Source: Rhizobium sp. BK602 (lineage in GTDB: Bacteria > Pseudomonadota > Alphaproteobacteria > Rhizobiales > Rhizobiaceae). From it: a stretch of 64,000 nucleotides of DNA. Where the stretch lies: the NCBI RefSeq assembly GCF_014195095.1, contig NZ_JACIBC010000007.1, positions 1-64,000 on the forward strand, written 5' to 3'. Of this stretch, positions 16,715 through 24,919 are shown one piece after another. Positions within the stretch are counted from its first letter, which is position 1. Each line of letters starts with the position of its first letter. A program made the position numbers and the translations under genes. Under the pieces are notes generated by a model that saw nothing but the letters and a program-made list of their open reading frames with translations, did not search any database and was not told the DNA's origin.

Positions 16715-16834
16715 ATCTCCCCGGTTCACGAACGCTGCCGCCAGGCCGGCCGGAGAAGTTCGCCCATGACTTAACTTCTGGATATTTGCCCATGTGCCTG
16801 ATAAGGAACGGCCGTATTCCTGATGGAGCAGCCC

Positions 16835-17443
16835 ATGGCAGAGACCGCAGCGAGCCGCACGGCAAGCGTTTCCCGCAAGACCAACGAGACCTCGGTCTCC
16901 GTGTCCGTCAACATCGACGGCAGCGGCAAGTCGACCATTTCGACGGGCGTCGGTTTTTTCGACCATATGCTGGAGCAGCTGTCGCGACATTCGCTGATCG
17001 ACATGGAAATCGACACCAAGGGCGACCTGCATGTGGACGATCACCATGCGGTGGAGGATACCGGCATCGCGATCGGCCAGGCGATCGCCAAGGCGCTGGG
17101 CGACCGGCGTGGCATCACCCGCTATGCCTCGATCGACCTCGCCATGGACGAGACGATGACGAAGGCCGCCGTCGATCTGTCCGGCCGGCCCTTCCTCGTC
17201 TGGAACGTTTCCTTCAGCGCGCCGAAGATCGGCACCTTCGACACCGAGCTGGTGCGCGAATTCTTTCAGGCGCTCGCACAGAATGCCGGCATCACCTTGC
17301 ATATCCTCAACCATTATGGCGCCAACAATCACCATATAGCCGAGACATGCTTCAAGGCCGTTGCCCGCGCGCTGCGCACGGCAACCGAGATCGACCCGCG
17401 GCAGGCAGGCCGTGTGCCCTCGACGAAGGGCACGCTCGCCTGA
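16835..17443 (+). CDS. hisB: Imidazoleglycerol-phosphate dehydratase
   Basis: A 202-residue monofunctional HisB (IGPD), the Mn-dependent dehydratase of histidine biosynthesis. Both metal-binding motifs are present: DDHHAVEDTGIAIG and NNHHIAETCFKA. There is no phosphatase domain, as usual outside enterics. ATG 16835 is chosen because GGAG lies 6 bases upstream (16825-16828); ATG 16823, 4 codons earlier, is the alternative. It is the first gene of a seven-gene plus-strand cluster running to coaA. Confidence 0.96.
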   Translation: MAETAASRTASVSRKTNETSVSVSVNIDGSGKSTISTGVGFFDHMLEQLSRHSLIDMEIDTKGDLHVDDHHAVEDTGIAIGQAIAKALGDRRGITRYASIDLAMDETMTKAAVDLSGRPFLVWNVSFSAPKIGTFDTELVREFFQALAQNAGITLHILNHYGANNHHIAETCFKAVARALRTATEIDPRQAGRVPSTKGTLA

Positions 17444-17466
17444 CCCCATTTTGGGGAATTGAGGAA

Positions 17467-17949
17467 ATGGCAAGCTATCTGATTTTGACGCCGCCCGACG
17501 GGGCGGACAGGGACGATGACAGGACGCGCTTCATCCGCGACGGCTTTTCCTGGCGGGCTTTTCTGTTCCCGACACTCTGGATGCTGTACCACCGCCTCTG
17601 GCTGCATGCCGCCGCAGCCTTCCTGCTGCAGGGCGTCGGGCTCGGGCTGATGCGCCAGCCGGGTCTGTTCGCCGCCGGTGCCGCGATCATCATCGGCGTG
17701 CGCATGCTTGCGGCGCTGGAGGGGCAACATGCCTTCTATCGCGGGCTTGCCGGGCGCGGATGGAAGACGGAAGGTCTGATTTCCGCCCATAATCTGGCGA
17801 CGGCCGAGGAGATCCATTTCTCGGGCATCGAGCCGAAGGCGGAAGAGGATATCCAAGCGAATAATTGGGATATTCCTTCCCGTTCAAACATTCATACCGG
17901 CCGCGGCGGATCGACATTCGGTCTTCCCGGCTATGACGGAGGACGCTGA
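17467..17949 (+). CDS. DUF2628 membrane protein within the his operon
   Basis: A 160-residue protein with a soluble N-terminus, two hydrophobic segments at about residues 35-60 and 65-85 (LHAAAAFLLQGVGLGLM, LFAAGAAIIIGVRMLAAL) and a hydrophilic C-terminus. It matches the DUF2628 family, small membrane proteins of unknown function that repeatedly occur between hisB and hisH in rhizobia. The gene is 23 bases after hisB and 2 bases before hisH, with GAGG upstream of its ATG. The frame is open back to 16702, but that part overlaps hisB and is not coding. Confidence 0.85.
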   Translation: MASYLILTPPDGADRDDDRTRFIRDGFSWRAFLFPTLWMLYHRLWLHAAAAFLLQGVGLGLMRQPGLFAAGAAIIIGVRMLAALEGQHAFYRGLAGRGWKTEGLISAHNLATAEEIHFSGIEPKAEEDIQANNWDIPSRSNIHTGRGGSTFGLPGYDGGR

Positions 17950-17951
17950 AT

Positions 17952-18602
17952 ATGCGCGTCGCGATTATCGACTACGGTTCGGGCAATCTGCGCTCGGCCA
18001 CCAAAGCCTTCGAACGCGCCGCCCGCGAAGCCGGCATCGACGCCGAGATTGATCTCACCGACGACGCCGAGCGCGTCGCCACCGCCGACCGCATCGTGCT
18101 TCCGGGCGTCGGCGCCTATGCCGATTGCCGCCGCGGGCTCGATGCGGTGTCCGGCATGGCGGAAGCCGTCATCGACGTCGTGGAACACAAGGCCCGCCCC
18201 TTCCTCGGCATCTGCGTCGGCATGCAGCTGATGTCGTCGCGCGGACTGGAAAAGACGATCACGCAGGGGTTCGGCTGGATCAAGGGCGACGTCAAGGAGA
18301 TGACGCCCGACGATCCCTCGTTGAAGATCCCGCAGATCGGCTGGAACACGCTGGATCTGAGGCATCCGCACGCGCTCTTCGATGGTATTCCGACCGGGCC
18401 GGACGGGCTGCATGCCTATTTCGTGCATTCCTACCATCTGGCCGCCGACCATGCCGACGATGTCATCGCAACGACCAGTTACGGCGGGCCGATGACCGCT
18501 TTCGTTGGCCGCGACAATATCGCCGGCGCGCAGTTCCATCCGGAAAAGAGCCAGAAGCTCGGCCTCGCCCTCATTGCCAATTTCCTGCGCTGGAAGCCGT
18601 AA
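17952..18602 (+). CDS. hisH: Imidazole glycerol phosphate synthase, glutaminase subunit HisH
   Basis: A 216-residue class I glutamine amidotransferase that supplies ammonia to HisF. The oxyanion/nucleophile elbow GICVGMQLM contains the catalytic Cys88, and the His-Glu pair is in QFHPEKSQ near the C-terminus. It starts 2 bases after the DUF2628 stop, with GAGG 9 bases upstream of the ATG. Confidence 0.97.
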   Translation: MRVAIIDYGSGNLRSATKAFERAAREAGIDAEIDLTDDAERVATADRIVLPGVGAYADCRRGLDAVSGMAEAVIDVVEHKARPFLGICVGMQLMSSRGLEKTITQGFGWIKGDVKEMTPDDPSLKIPQIGWNTLDLRHPHALFDGIPTGPDGLHAYFVHSYHLAADHADDVIATTSYGGPMTAFVGRDNIAGAQFHPEKSQKLGLALIANFLRWKP

Positions 18603-18627
18603 GGCTCGCGCTTCGAGGACAGAAACC

Positions 18628-19377
18628 ATGATCCTTTTCCCCGCCATCGACCTCAAGGACGGCCAGTGCGTGCGCCTGAAACTCGGCGACATGAACCAGG
18701 CGACGGTCTACAATCCCGACCCCGGCGCCCAGGCCAAGGCCTTTGAAGACCAGGGCTTCGAATGGCTACATGTCGTCGATCTCAACGGCGCCTTCGCCGG
18801 CGAGACCGTTAATGGCGCCGCTGTCGACGCCATTCTGAAGGCGACAAAGAACCCGGTGCAGCTCGGCGGCGGCATCCGCACGCTCGATCATATCGAAAAC
18901 TGGCTGGCACGCGGGCTCACCCGCGTCATCCTCGGCACCGTCGCCGTGCGCGATCCGGCGCTGGTCATCGAAGCCTGCAAAAAATTTCCGGGTCGCGTGG
19001 CCGTCGGCATCGACGCCAAGGGTGGCAAGGTGGCGGTCGAGGGCTGGGCGGAAGCCTCCGAACTCGGCGTCATCGAGCTGGCGAAAAAGTTCGAAGGCGC
19101 CGGCGTCGCCGCGATCATCTATACCGATATCGACCGCGACGGGATTCTGACCGGCATCAACTGGGCTTCGACGCTGGAACTGGCCGATGCCGTCTCCATC
19201 CCGGTCATCGCCTCCGGCGGGCTGGCCTCGCTGGACGATATCCGCCGCATGGTCGAGCCCGATGCCCGCAAACTTGAGGGTGCGATTTCCGGCCGCGCGC
19301 TTTATGATGGCCGGATCGATCCGAAGGAGGCCCTGGCGCTGATCAAGGCGGCCAAGGGGAAGGAGATCGCGCAATGA
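18628..19377 (+). CDS. hisA: Phosphoribosylformimino-5-aminoimidazole carboxamide ribotide isomerase HisA
   Basis: A 249-residue TIM-barrel isomerase (ProFAR isomerase) of histidine biosynthesis. The N-terminus MILFPAIDLKDGQCVRL carries the first catalytic Asp, LGGGIRT is a phosphate-binding strand, and YTDIDRDGIL carries the second catalytic Asp. The frame is open upstream to 18505, overlapping hisH, but ATG 18628 gives the canonical N-terminus. The stop overlaps the hisF start as ATGA. Confidence 0.97.
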   Translation: MILFPAIDLKDGQCVRLKLGDMNQATVYNPDPGAQAKAFEDQGFEWLHVVDLNGAFAGETVNGAAVDAILKATKNPVQLGGGIRTLDHIENWLARGLTRVILGTVAVRDPALVIEACKKFPGRVAVGIDAKGGKVAVEGWAEASELGVIELAKKFEGAGVAAIIYTDIDRDGILTGINWASTLELADAVSIPVIASGGLASLDDIRRMVEPDARKLEGAISGRALYDGRIDPKEALALIKAAKGKEIAQ

Positions 19378-20162
19378 CACTGAAAGCCCGCGTCATCCCC
19401 TGCCTCGACGTCAAGGACGGCCGTGTCGTCAAGGGCGTCAACTTCGTCAATCTCGTCGATGCCGGCGATCCGGTCGAGGCCGCCAAGGCCTATGACGCCG
19501 CCGGCGCAGACGAACTCTGCTTTCTCGACATCACCGCCTCGTCGGACAATCGCGACACCATCTTCGATGTCGTCGCCCGCACCGCCGAGCAATGCTTCAT
19601 GCCAGTGACGGTCGGCGGCGGCGTGCGCACCATCGCCGATATCCGCAAGCTGCTGCTCTGCGGCGCCGACAAGGTGTCGATCAACTCGGCGGCGGTGAAC
19701 AATCCGGATTTCGTCGCCGAAGCCGCCGACAAGTTCGGCAATCAGTGCATCGTCGTGTCGATCGACGCCAAGCGGCGGCGAACCGAGGCGCTCGGCGGCG
19801 ACAATCTGAGCGCCTGGGAGATCTATACCCATGGCGGCCGCAACGCGACCGGCATCGACGCCGTCGATTTCGCCCGCAAGATGGTCGAGCGCGGCGCCGG
19901 CGAGCTGCTCGTCACCTCGATGGACCGCGACGGCACCAAGGTCGGCTACGATCTGGAGCTGACGCGGGCGATCGCCGATGCGGTGCGCGTGCCCGTCATC
20001 GCCTCGGGCGGCGTCGGCGATCTCGATGATCTCGTCGCCGGCGTCAGGGAAGGTCATGCGACGGCCGTACTTGCGGCCTCGATCTTCCACTTCGGCACCT
20101 ATTCGGTCGGCGAGGCAAAACGGTATATGGCCGAGCATGGCATCGCCATGCGGCTCGACTAG
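19374..20162 (+). CDS. hisF: Imidazole glycerol phosphate synthase, cyclase subunit HisF
   Basis: A 262-residue TIM-barrel cyclase/lyase that joins ammonia from HisH with PRFAR to give IGP and AICAR. It has the N-terminus ARVIPCLDVKDGRVVKGVNF with the catalytic Asp, VGGGVRT, and TSMDRDGTKVGYD with the second catalytic Asp. It overlaps hisA by 4 bases (ATGA). Confidence 0.97.
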   Translation: MTLKARVIPCLDVKDGRVVKGVNFVNLVDAGDPVEAAKAYDAAGADELCFLDITASSDNRDTIFDVVARTAEQCFMPVTVGGGVRTIADIRKLLLCGADKVSINSAAVNNPDFVAEAADKFGNQCIVVSIDAKRRRTEALGGDNLSAWEIYTHGGRNATGIDAVDFARKMVERGAGELLVTSMDRDGTKVGYDLELTRAIADAVRVPVIASGGVGDLDDLVAGVREGHATAVLAASIFHFGTYSVGEAKRYMAEHGIAMRLD

Positions 20163-20177
20163 GGAGGAGCAGGACGG

Positions 20178-20492
20178 ATGAGCGGATTTACCCTTTCCGA
20201 CCTCGAACGGATCGTCGACGAGCGCTCCAAGGCGTCACCGGAAGAATCCTGGACGGCAAAGCTTTGCGCCGCCGGCCAGCCGAAGGCGGCGAAGAAGCTC
20301 GGCGAAGAGGCGATCGAGGCGGTGATGGCAGCGGTGACCAACGACCGCGACAACCTCACCTACGAGGCCGCCGATTTGCTGTATCATCTCATGGTGGTAT
20401 TGAAGATCGCGGGCATTCCGTTGCAGAATGTCATGGGTGAGCTCGAAAGGCGCACCGCTCAATCCGGCCTTCAGGAGAAGGCGAGCCGGTAG
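20178..20492 (+). CDS. hisE: Phosphoribosyl-ATP pyrophosphohydrolase HisE
   Basis: A 104-residue MazG-like all-alpha pyrophosphohydrolase, step two of histidine biosynthesis. KKLGEEAIEAVMAA and YEAADLLYHLMVVL carry the conserved acidic Mg-binding residues. It is a stand-alone HisE, with no HisI fusion. GGGAGGAG lies upstream of the ATG, and coaA starts 6 bases after the stop. Confidence 0.95.
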   Translation: MSGFTLSDLERIVDERSKASPEESWTAKLCAAGQPKAAKKLGEEAIEAVMAAVTNDRDNLTYEAADLLYHLMVVLKIAGIPLQNVMGELERRTAQSGLQEKASR

Positions 20493-20498
20493 AACGCG

Positions 20499-21494
20499 AT
20501 GACAATAGCGACCAAAACCCCGCCGGCGCCCGAGACGCTCGATATTTTCCAGGCGAAAGCCTATTCGCCCTATTATTTCTTCTCCACGGAGGAATGGGCG
20601 AAATTCCGGGCCGATACGCCATTGACGCTCACCGCCGACGAAGTGACGCGGCTGCGCTCGATGGGCGACCCGATCGATCTCGACGAGGTCCGACGCATCT
20701 ATCTGTCGCTGTCGCGCCTGCTGTCCTCGCATGTCGAATCCTCGCAGATCCTGTTCGAGCAGCGCAACCGCTTCCTCAGCCTCAACGGCGTCGCCAAGAC
20801 GCCCTTCGTCATCGGCATCGCCGGCTCGGTCGCCGTCGGTAAGTCGACCACGGCGCGTATCCTGAAAGAACTGCTCGGCCGCTGGCCGTCGAGCCCGAAG
20901 GTCGACCTGATCACCACCGACGGCTTTCTCTATCCGAATGCCGAATTGCAGCGCCGCAACCTGATGCAGCGCAAGGGTTTTCCGGAAAGCTACGATACCG
21001 CCGCCCTGCTGCGCTTCCTATCGGCGATCAAGGCGGGACAACCTGACGTCAAGGCGCCCTGCTATTCGCACCTCGTCTATGACGTGCTGCCGAACGAATA
21101 CAAGACCGTCGACCGCCCCGACATCCTGATCTTTGAGGGCATCAACGTGCTGCAATCGCGGCATTTGCCGGCCGACGGCAAGATCGTGCCGATGGTGTCG
21201 GATTTCTTCGATTTCTCGATCTATATCGACGCGGACGAGGATCTGATCCACAATTGGTACGTCACCCGTTTCATGCGCCTGCGCGAAACCGCCTTCCGCG
21301 ACCCGCACTCCTTCTTCCACCGCTACGCTTCGATCACCGAGAGTGAGGCGCTGGCGATCGCCGAGGGCCTCTGGAAGAACATCAACCTGAAGAACCTGCG
21401 CCAGAACATCCTGCCGACGCGCCCGCGCGCCGACCTGATCCTGCGCAAGGGCAAGAACCATCTGATCGAGCAGGTGGCGCTCAGGAAGCTCTGA
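20499..21494 (+). CDS. coaA: Type I pantothenate kinase
   Basis: A 331-residue bacterial type I pantothenate kinase, the first committed step of coenzyme A synthesis. The N-terminus has SPYYFFSTEEW, the P-loop GSVAVGKS is at 109-116, and TTDGFLYPN and LIFEGINVLQ are typical of the family. It is the last gene of the his cluster, and alkB converges on it 15 bases downstream. Confidence 0.96.
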   Translation: MTIATKTPPAPETLDIFQAKAYSPYYFFSTEEWAKFRADTPLTLTADEVTRLRSMGDPIDLDEVRRIYLSLSRLLSSHVESSQILFEQRNRFLSLNGVAKTPFVIGIAGSVAVGKSTTARILKELLGRWPSSPKVDLITTDGFLYPNAELQRRNLMQRKGFPESYDTAALLRFLSAIKAGQPDVKAPCYSHLVYDVLPNEYKTVDRPDILIFEGINVLQSRHLPADGKIVPMVSDFFDFSIYIDADEDLIHNWYVTRFMRLRETAFRDPHSFFHRYASITESEALAIAEGLWKNINLKNLRQNILPTRPRADLILRKGKNHLIEQVALRKL

Positions 21495-21509
21495 TCCCGT
21501 TTCAGGAGT

Positions 21510-22118
21510 TCAGAGGTTCACGCGCCTTAATGTCAGGTTTATACGGCCGCCGCTTTTGAGGAGGGTCGAGGTGGCCGGGTGGATGCGATCCACGCCGTGG
21601 AAGCAGAGCCTGCCCTCGCCGCCAAGCACGACGATGTCGCCGCTCGCAAGCTTGAAGGATAGCGTGCGATCATTACGGTTGAGGCCGCCGACGCGGAAGA
21701 GGCAACTATTGCCGAGCGAGATCGACAGCACCGGCGCATTGAGGTCCTGCTCGTCGCGATCCTGGTGCAGGCCCATGCGGGCATCGTCGCCATAGAAATT
21801 CACCAGGCAAGCCTCCGGCGGCTTTTCATAGCCAGCTATGTTCATCCACAGCTCCAACAATTGCGGCGGCATGGCCGGCCATGCCTGGCCGGTGACGGGA
21901 TGGGTCGGCTGATAGCGATAGCCGCGCTGCTTGTCCGTCACCCAGCCGAGCGAACCGCAATTGGTCATCCGCACCGACATCTCCTTGCCGGTGCCGGGCA
22001 TGACCGGCGTATAGAGCGGCGAAGTGGCGACGACGGTGCGGATGGCCTCGACCAGTGCCTCTTGCTGAGGGCGGTCGAGATAGCCGGGGAGATGGCGAAT
22101 TCCGTTGGGGAGAAGCAT
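21510..22118 (-). CDS. alkB: Alpha-ketoglutarate-dependent DNA repair dioxygenase AlkB
   Basis: A 202-residue Fe(II)/2-oxoglutarate dioxygenase that removes N1-methyladenine and N3-methylcytosine lesions. The iron facial triad motif HQD is in MGLHQDRDEQD, and the C-terminal RINLTLRRVNL matches RxNxTxR, which binds 2-oxoglutarate. The length fits the E. coli enzyme. There is no ada-type neighbour. A RIME-like composite lies upstream, and no LexA box was seen. Confidence 0.93.
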   Translation of the reverse strand: MLLPNGIRHLPGYLDRPQQEALVEAIRTVVATSPLYTPVMPGTGKEMSVRMTNCGSLGWVTDKQRGYRYQPTHPVTGQAWPAMPPQLLELWMNIAGYEKPPEACLVNFYGDDARMGLHQDRDEQDLNAPVLSISLGNSCLFRVGGLNRNDRTLSFKLASGDIVVLGGEGRLCFHGVDRIHPATSTLLKSGGRINLTLRRVNL

Positions 22119-22197
22119 CGATATGTTCCTGCAATGTACCGGTCAGGTTATGCTATCGCTACACGAATGGCTTAGGCAGTTTCTGCTCTCCATAGCT

Positions 22198-22247
22198 ACC
22201 CCCCCTCATCCGCCCTATCGGGCACCTTCTCCCCGAGGGGAGAAGGA
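22198..22247. repeat. RIME-like intergenic palindromic module, copy 3
   Basis: CCCCCTCATCCGCCC followed by a GGGC hairpin and the palindrome CTTCTCCCCGAGGGGAGAAG. It is the inverted equivalent of the module at 7239-7288. Confidence 0.8.
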
Positions 22248-22293
22248 GATGGCGGCCTTTTCGCCAAGAAACCGGGGCGGCTACGATAGTCGT

Positions 22294-22331
22294 CCCCTCT
22301 CCCCTCGGGGAGAGGGCTAGGGTGAGGGGGC
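22294..22331. repeat. RIME-like intergenic palindromic module, copy 4
   Basis: The palindrome CCCTCTCCCCTCGGGGAGAG followed by GGCTAGGGTGAGGGGG, the inverse of the 7338-7375 module. Together with 22198-22247 it makes a pair whose CCCCCTCA ends face outwards, the opposite arrangement to the pair at 7.2-7.4 kb. The remainder of the 282-base alkB-arfB gap shows nothing else. Confidence 0.78.
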
Positions 22332-22400
22332 TGCCGCAGAAACCACCCTCTCCGATAAACGCAAAAATAATCTAGCCAAGCCAAAACGCAGCCCGAAAAC

Positions 22401-22835
22401 CTAGTCGCCGCCCACCTTGCCGCGCATCTTCTTGACCTCGGAGCGCCCGGATTTCTCCTTCAATCGGCGTTCGATCGAGCCTTTGGTCGGCCTGGTCTTC
22501 TTGCGCGGCGGCGGTGGCGGGGCGGCAGCTTCGAGGATCAGTTCCTTCAGCCGCTCGCGCGCATCCTCGCGATTGCGGTCCTGGCTGCGGAAGCGGCTGG
22601 CCTCGATCATCAGCACGCCGTCCTTGGAGACGCGCCGGCCGGCGAGCCTGACAGTATTGGCCTTGACGCGATCGTTGAGCGACGGCGAATTCTGCACATT
22701 GAAAAAAAGCTGAACCGCGGTCGCGACCTTGTTGACATTCTGCCCGCCGGGACCGCCCGCCAGAACGAATTGTTCCGTCAGTTCCCAGCCGGCAATGGTG
22801 ATCCGGTCGTTGATGTAAAGCGCGTCGCTGGCCAT
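22401..22835 (-). CDS. arfB: Alternative ribosome-rescue factor / peptidyl-tRNA hydrolase ArfB
   Basis: A 144-residue ArfB (YaeJ/ICT1-like) that hydrolyses peptidyl-tRNA on stalled ribosomes. The catalytic GGQ is in GGPGGQNVNKVATAV near residue 30, and the family's basic, lysine/arginine-rich C-terminal tail (from about residue 108), which enters the empty mRNA channel, is present. The length is near that of the E. coli protein. GGAGAG lies upstream of the ATG. Confidence 0.94.
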   Translation of the reverse strand: MASDALYINDRITIAGWELTEQFVLAGGPGGQNVNKVATAVQLFFNVQNSPSLNDRVKANTVRLAGRRVSKDGVLMIEASRFRSQDRNREDARERLKELILEAAAPPPPPRKKTRPTKGSIERRLKEKSGRSEVKKMRGKVGGD

Positions 22836-22898
22836 GGTTCTCTCCGCGCCTGTCTATCCCATATTGGAGCGCGGTTGAAAACAGCACGGCAGCAAAAT

Positions 22899-22929
22899 GA
22901 AACCCCTGCAGACAAGCCGCCGGGGTTTC
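22899..22929 (-). terminator. Probable terminator of pckA
   Basis: An inverted repeat GAAACCCC/GGGGTTTC (22899-22906 and 22922-22929) lies 29 bases after the pckA stop. On the minus strand it is followed by ATTTTGC, a short U-rich tail. Confidence 0.6.
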
Positions 22930-22957
22930 ACGTGAGTCATCAATGCGATGCGGCCGA

Positions 22958-24568
22958 TTATTCCGCCGCGGCGCGCAATCCCGGGGCCGCGTCGCGGACG
23001 TTGCCGTCGACATGGTCCTCGAACTTGGCGAAGTTGGATACGAACATCTGCACCAGCTTCGCCGCCTGCGCGTCATAGGCCTGGCCGTCCGCCCAGGTGG
23101 AACGTGGATCGAGGATGGCGCTATCGACACCTTCGACCGCGACCGGCACCGCAAAGCCGAAATTCGGGTCGATGCGGAACTCGACATCGTCGAGGTCACC
23201 CTTCAGGGCGGCGGCGAGCAAGGCGCGCGTCGCCTTGATCGGCATGCGCCGGCCCGTGCCGTAGGCGCCGCCGGTCCAGCCGGTGTTGACGAGCCAGCAG
23301 CCGGCATCGTGGCGGGCGATCAGCTCCTTGAGCAGATTGCCGTATTCGGTCGGATGGCGCGGCATGAAGGGAGCGCCGAAGCAGGTCGAGAAAGTGGCTT
23401 CCGGCTCGACGACGCCCTTTTCCGTGCCCGCGACCTTGGCGGTGTAGCCGGAGAGGAAGTGGTACATGGCCTGTTCCGGCGTCAGCCTGGCGATCGGCGG
23501 CATGACGCCGAAGGCATCGGCGGTCAGCATGATGATCGTTTCCGGATGGCCGGTCATGCCGGATTCGGAAGCATTCGGAATGAAATGCAGCGGATAGGCG
23601 CTGCGGGTGTTCTCCGTCAGCGAGCCGTCGTCGAGGTCCGGCGTGCCATGCTCGTCAAGCACGACATTTTCCAGCACGGTGCCGAAGCGACGGGTGGTGG
23701 CGTAGATTTCCGGCTCGGCCTCGGCCGACAGGCGGATGGTCTTGGCGTAGCAGCCGCCTTCGAAATTGAAGATGCCGTTTTCGCCCCAGCCATGCTCGTC
23801 GTCGCCGATCAGCGTGCGGGTCGGATCGGCCGACAGCGTCGTCTTGCCGGTGCCCGACAGGCCGAAGAAGATCGCCGCGTCGCCATCCGGGCCGACATTG
23901 GCCGAGCAGTGCATCGGCATGACGCCGCGCTCCGGCAACAGGTAGTTCAGCACGGTGAAGACCGATTTCTTCATCTCGCCGGCATAGGATGTGCCGCCGA
24001 TCAGGACGATGCCGTTGACGAGATCGCAGGCGATCACGGTTTCCGTGCGGCAGCCATGACGCTCGGGATCGGCGCGGAAGCTCGGAAGATCGATGATCGT
24101 CAGCTTCGGCACGAAGCTTTCCAGCGCCGAGCGCTCCGGACGAATGAGCAGGTTGCGGATGAACAGCGAATGCCAGGCGAATTCGGTGATGACCCGTGTC
24201 GGCAGGGCATAATCGCGGTCGGCGCCGCCGATCAGGTCCTGAACGAACAGATCCTTGCCCTGTACATGCGCCAGCATGTCCTTGTGCAGCAGCGCGAAAT
24301 GCTCCGGCGACATCGGTTTGTTGTTGTCCCACCAGATCTGGTCTTCGGTCACGGCGTTGCGGACGACGAATTTATCCTTCGGCGAACGGCCGGTATGCTG
24401 GCCGGTCAGGGCCCGCAGCGCGCCATCGGCGGTCAGATCGGCTTCGCGCCGACGAATCGCCTCCTCATAGAGATGAGCCTCCAGGAGGTTGTAACGCACG
24501 CTGGCGGCGGCTCCCAGGCCGATCGATTCGAGTTCGATTGCGGGATTACGGACGCCGAATTGCTCCAT
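22958..24568 (-). CDS. pckA: Phosphoenolpyruvate carboxykinase (ATP)
   Basis: A 536-residue ATP-dependent PEP carboxykinase, converting oxaloacetate to PEP for gluconeogenesis on C4-dicarboxylates, important for free-living rhizobia. It has the kinase-1a P-loop GLSGTGKTTLSADPT, the kinase-2 motif TLIGDDEHGW, the PEPCK signature LINGG-like segment (LVNGIVLIGG) and the adenine-binding region near the C-terminus. It is divergent from chvI across a 350-base AT-rich region with two operator-like palindromes. Confidence 0.97.
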   Translation of the reverse strand: MEQFGVRNPAIELESIGLGAAASVRYNLLEAHLYEEAIRRREADLTADGALRALTGQHTGRSPKDKFVVRNAVTEDQIWWDNNKPMSPEHFALLHKDMLAHVQGKDLFVQDLIGGADRDYALPTRVITEFAWHSLFIRNLLIRPERSALESFVPKLTIIDLPSFRADPERHGCRTETVIACDLVNGIVLIGGTSYAGEMKKSVFTVLNYLLPERGVMPMHCSANVGPDGDAAIFFGLSGTGKTTLSADPTRTLIGDDEHGWGENGIFNFEGGCYAKTIRLSAEAEPEIYATTRRFGTVLENVVLDEHGTPDLDDGSLTENTRSAYPLHFIPNASESGMTGHPETIIMLTADAFGVMPPIARLTPEQAMYHFLSGYTAKVAGTEKGVVEPEATFSTCFGAPFMPRHPTEYGNLLKELIARHDAGCWLVNTGWTGGAYGTGRRMPIKATRALLAAALKGDLDDVEFRIDPNFGFAVPVAVEGVDSAILDPRSTWADGQAYDAQAAKLVQMFVSNFAKFEDHVDGNVRDAAPGLRAAAE

Positions 24569-24675
24569 CGCTTCATTCCTCTACAAGGCCGTCGGCCGTT
24601 GGTACTGAAGGGAGCCTAGTGGTCTCCATTTAAAAGCACAAGAGCCAGAAACGAAAAATCTTTAATGATATCAGA

Positions 24676-24723
24676 TATTTAATCGATTTAAATAAATACG
24701 GATAATTTTAAATCGTTTGAAAG
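24676..24723. promoter_or_regulatory. Two operator-like palindromes between pckA and chvI
   Basis: Two AT-rich imperfect palindromes of the form TTTAA(A)TCGATTTAAA have central CG steps at 24684-24685 and 24714-24715, spaced 30 bases (about three helical turns). A central CG with flanking inverted arms is typical of LacI-family operators. In rhizobia a LacI-family regulator (PckR) controls pckA, so these are candidate sites. The assignment is inference. The rest of the 24569-24919 gap is AT-rich and carries no believable gene. Confidence 0.5.
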
Positions 24724-24919
24724 ACGCGGTCGAGGACATTTGGTCACACAACCCCTGGTGCGGTATTTGCAGCTTCGACAATCCTTCCCTTTATCTTTGC
24801 CACAATTTGTTCCACCTTTATCCCCATAAGCGCGCCAGGTTACCGCCAACCGAGATGGCAAGCCGCCTGGGCTGGATTCCAAATCCGGGAGATGCGCACT
24901 AATGACGGAGACGAACACC

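Noticed and set aside
16702..17949. A 415-codon frame spanning hisB and the DUF2628 gene
   Set aside because: Its first 255 codons overlap hisB in another frame and look random. The real gene starts at ATG 17467 with its own ribosome binding site.
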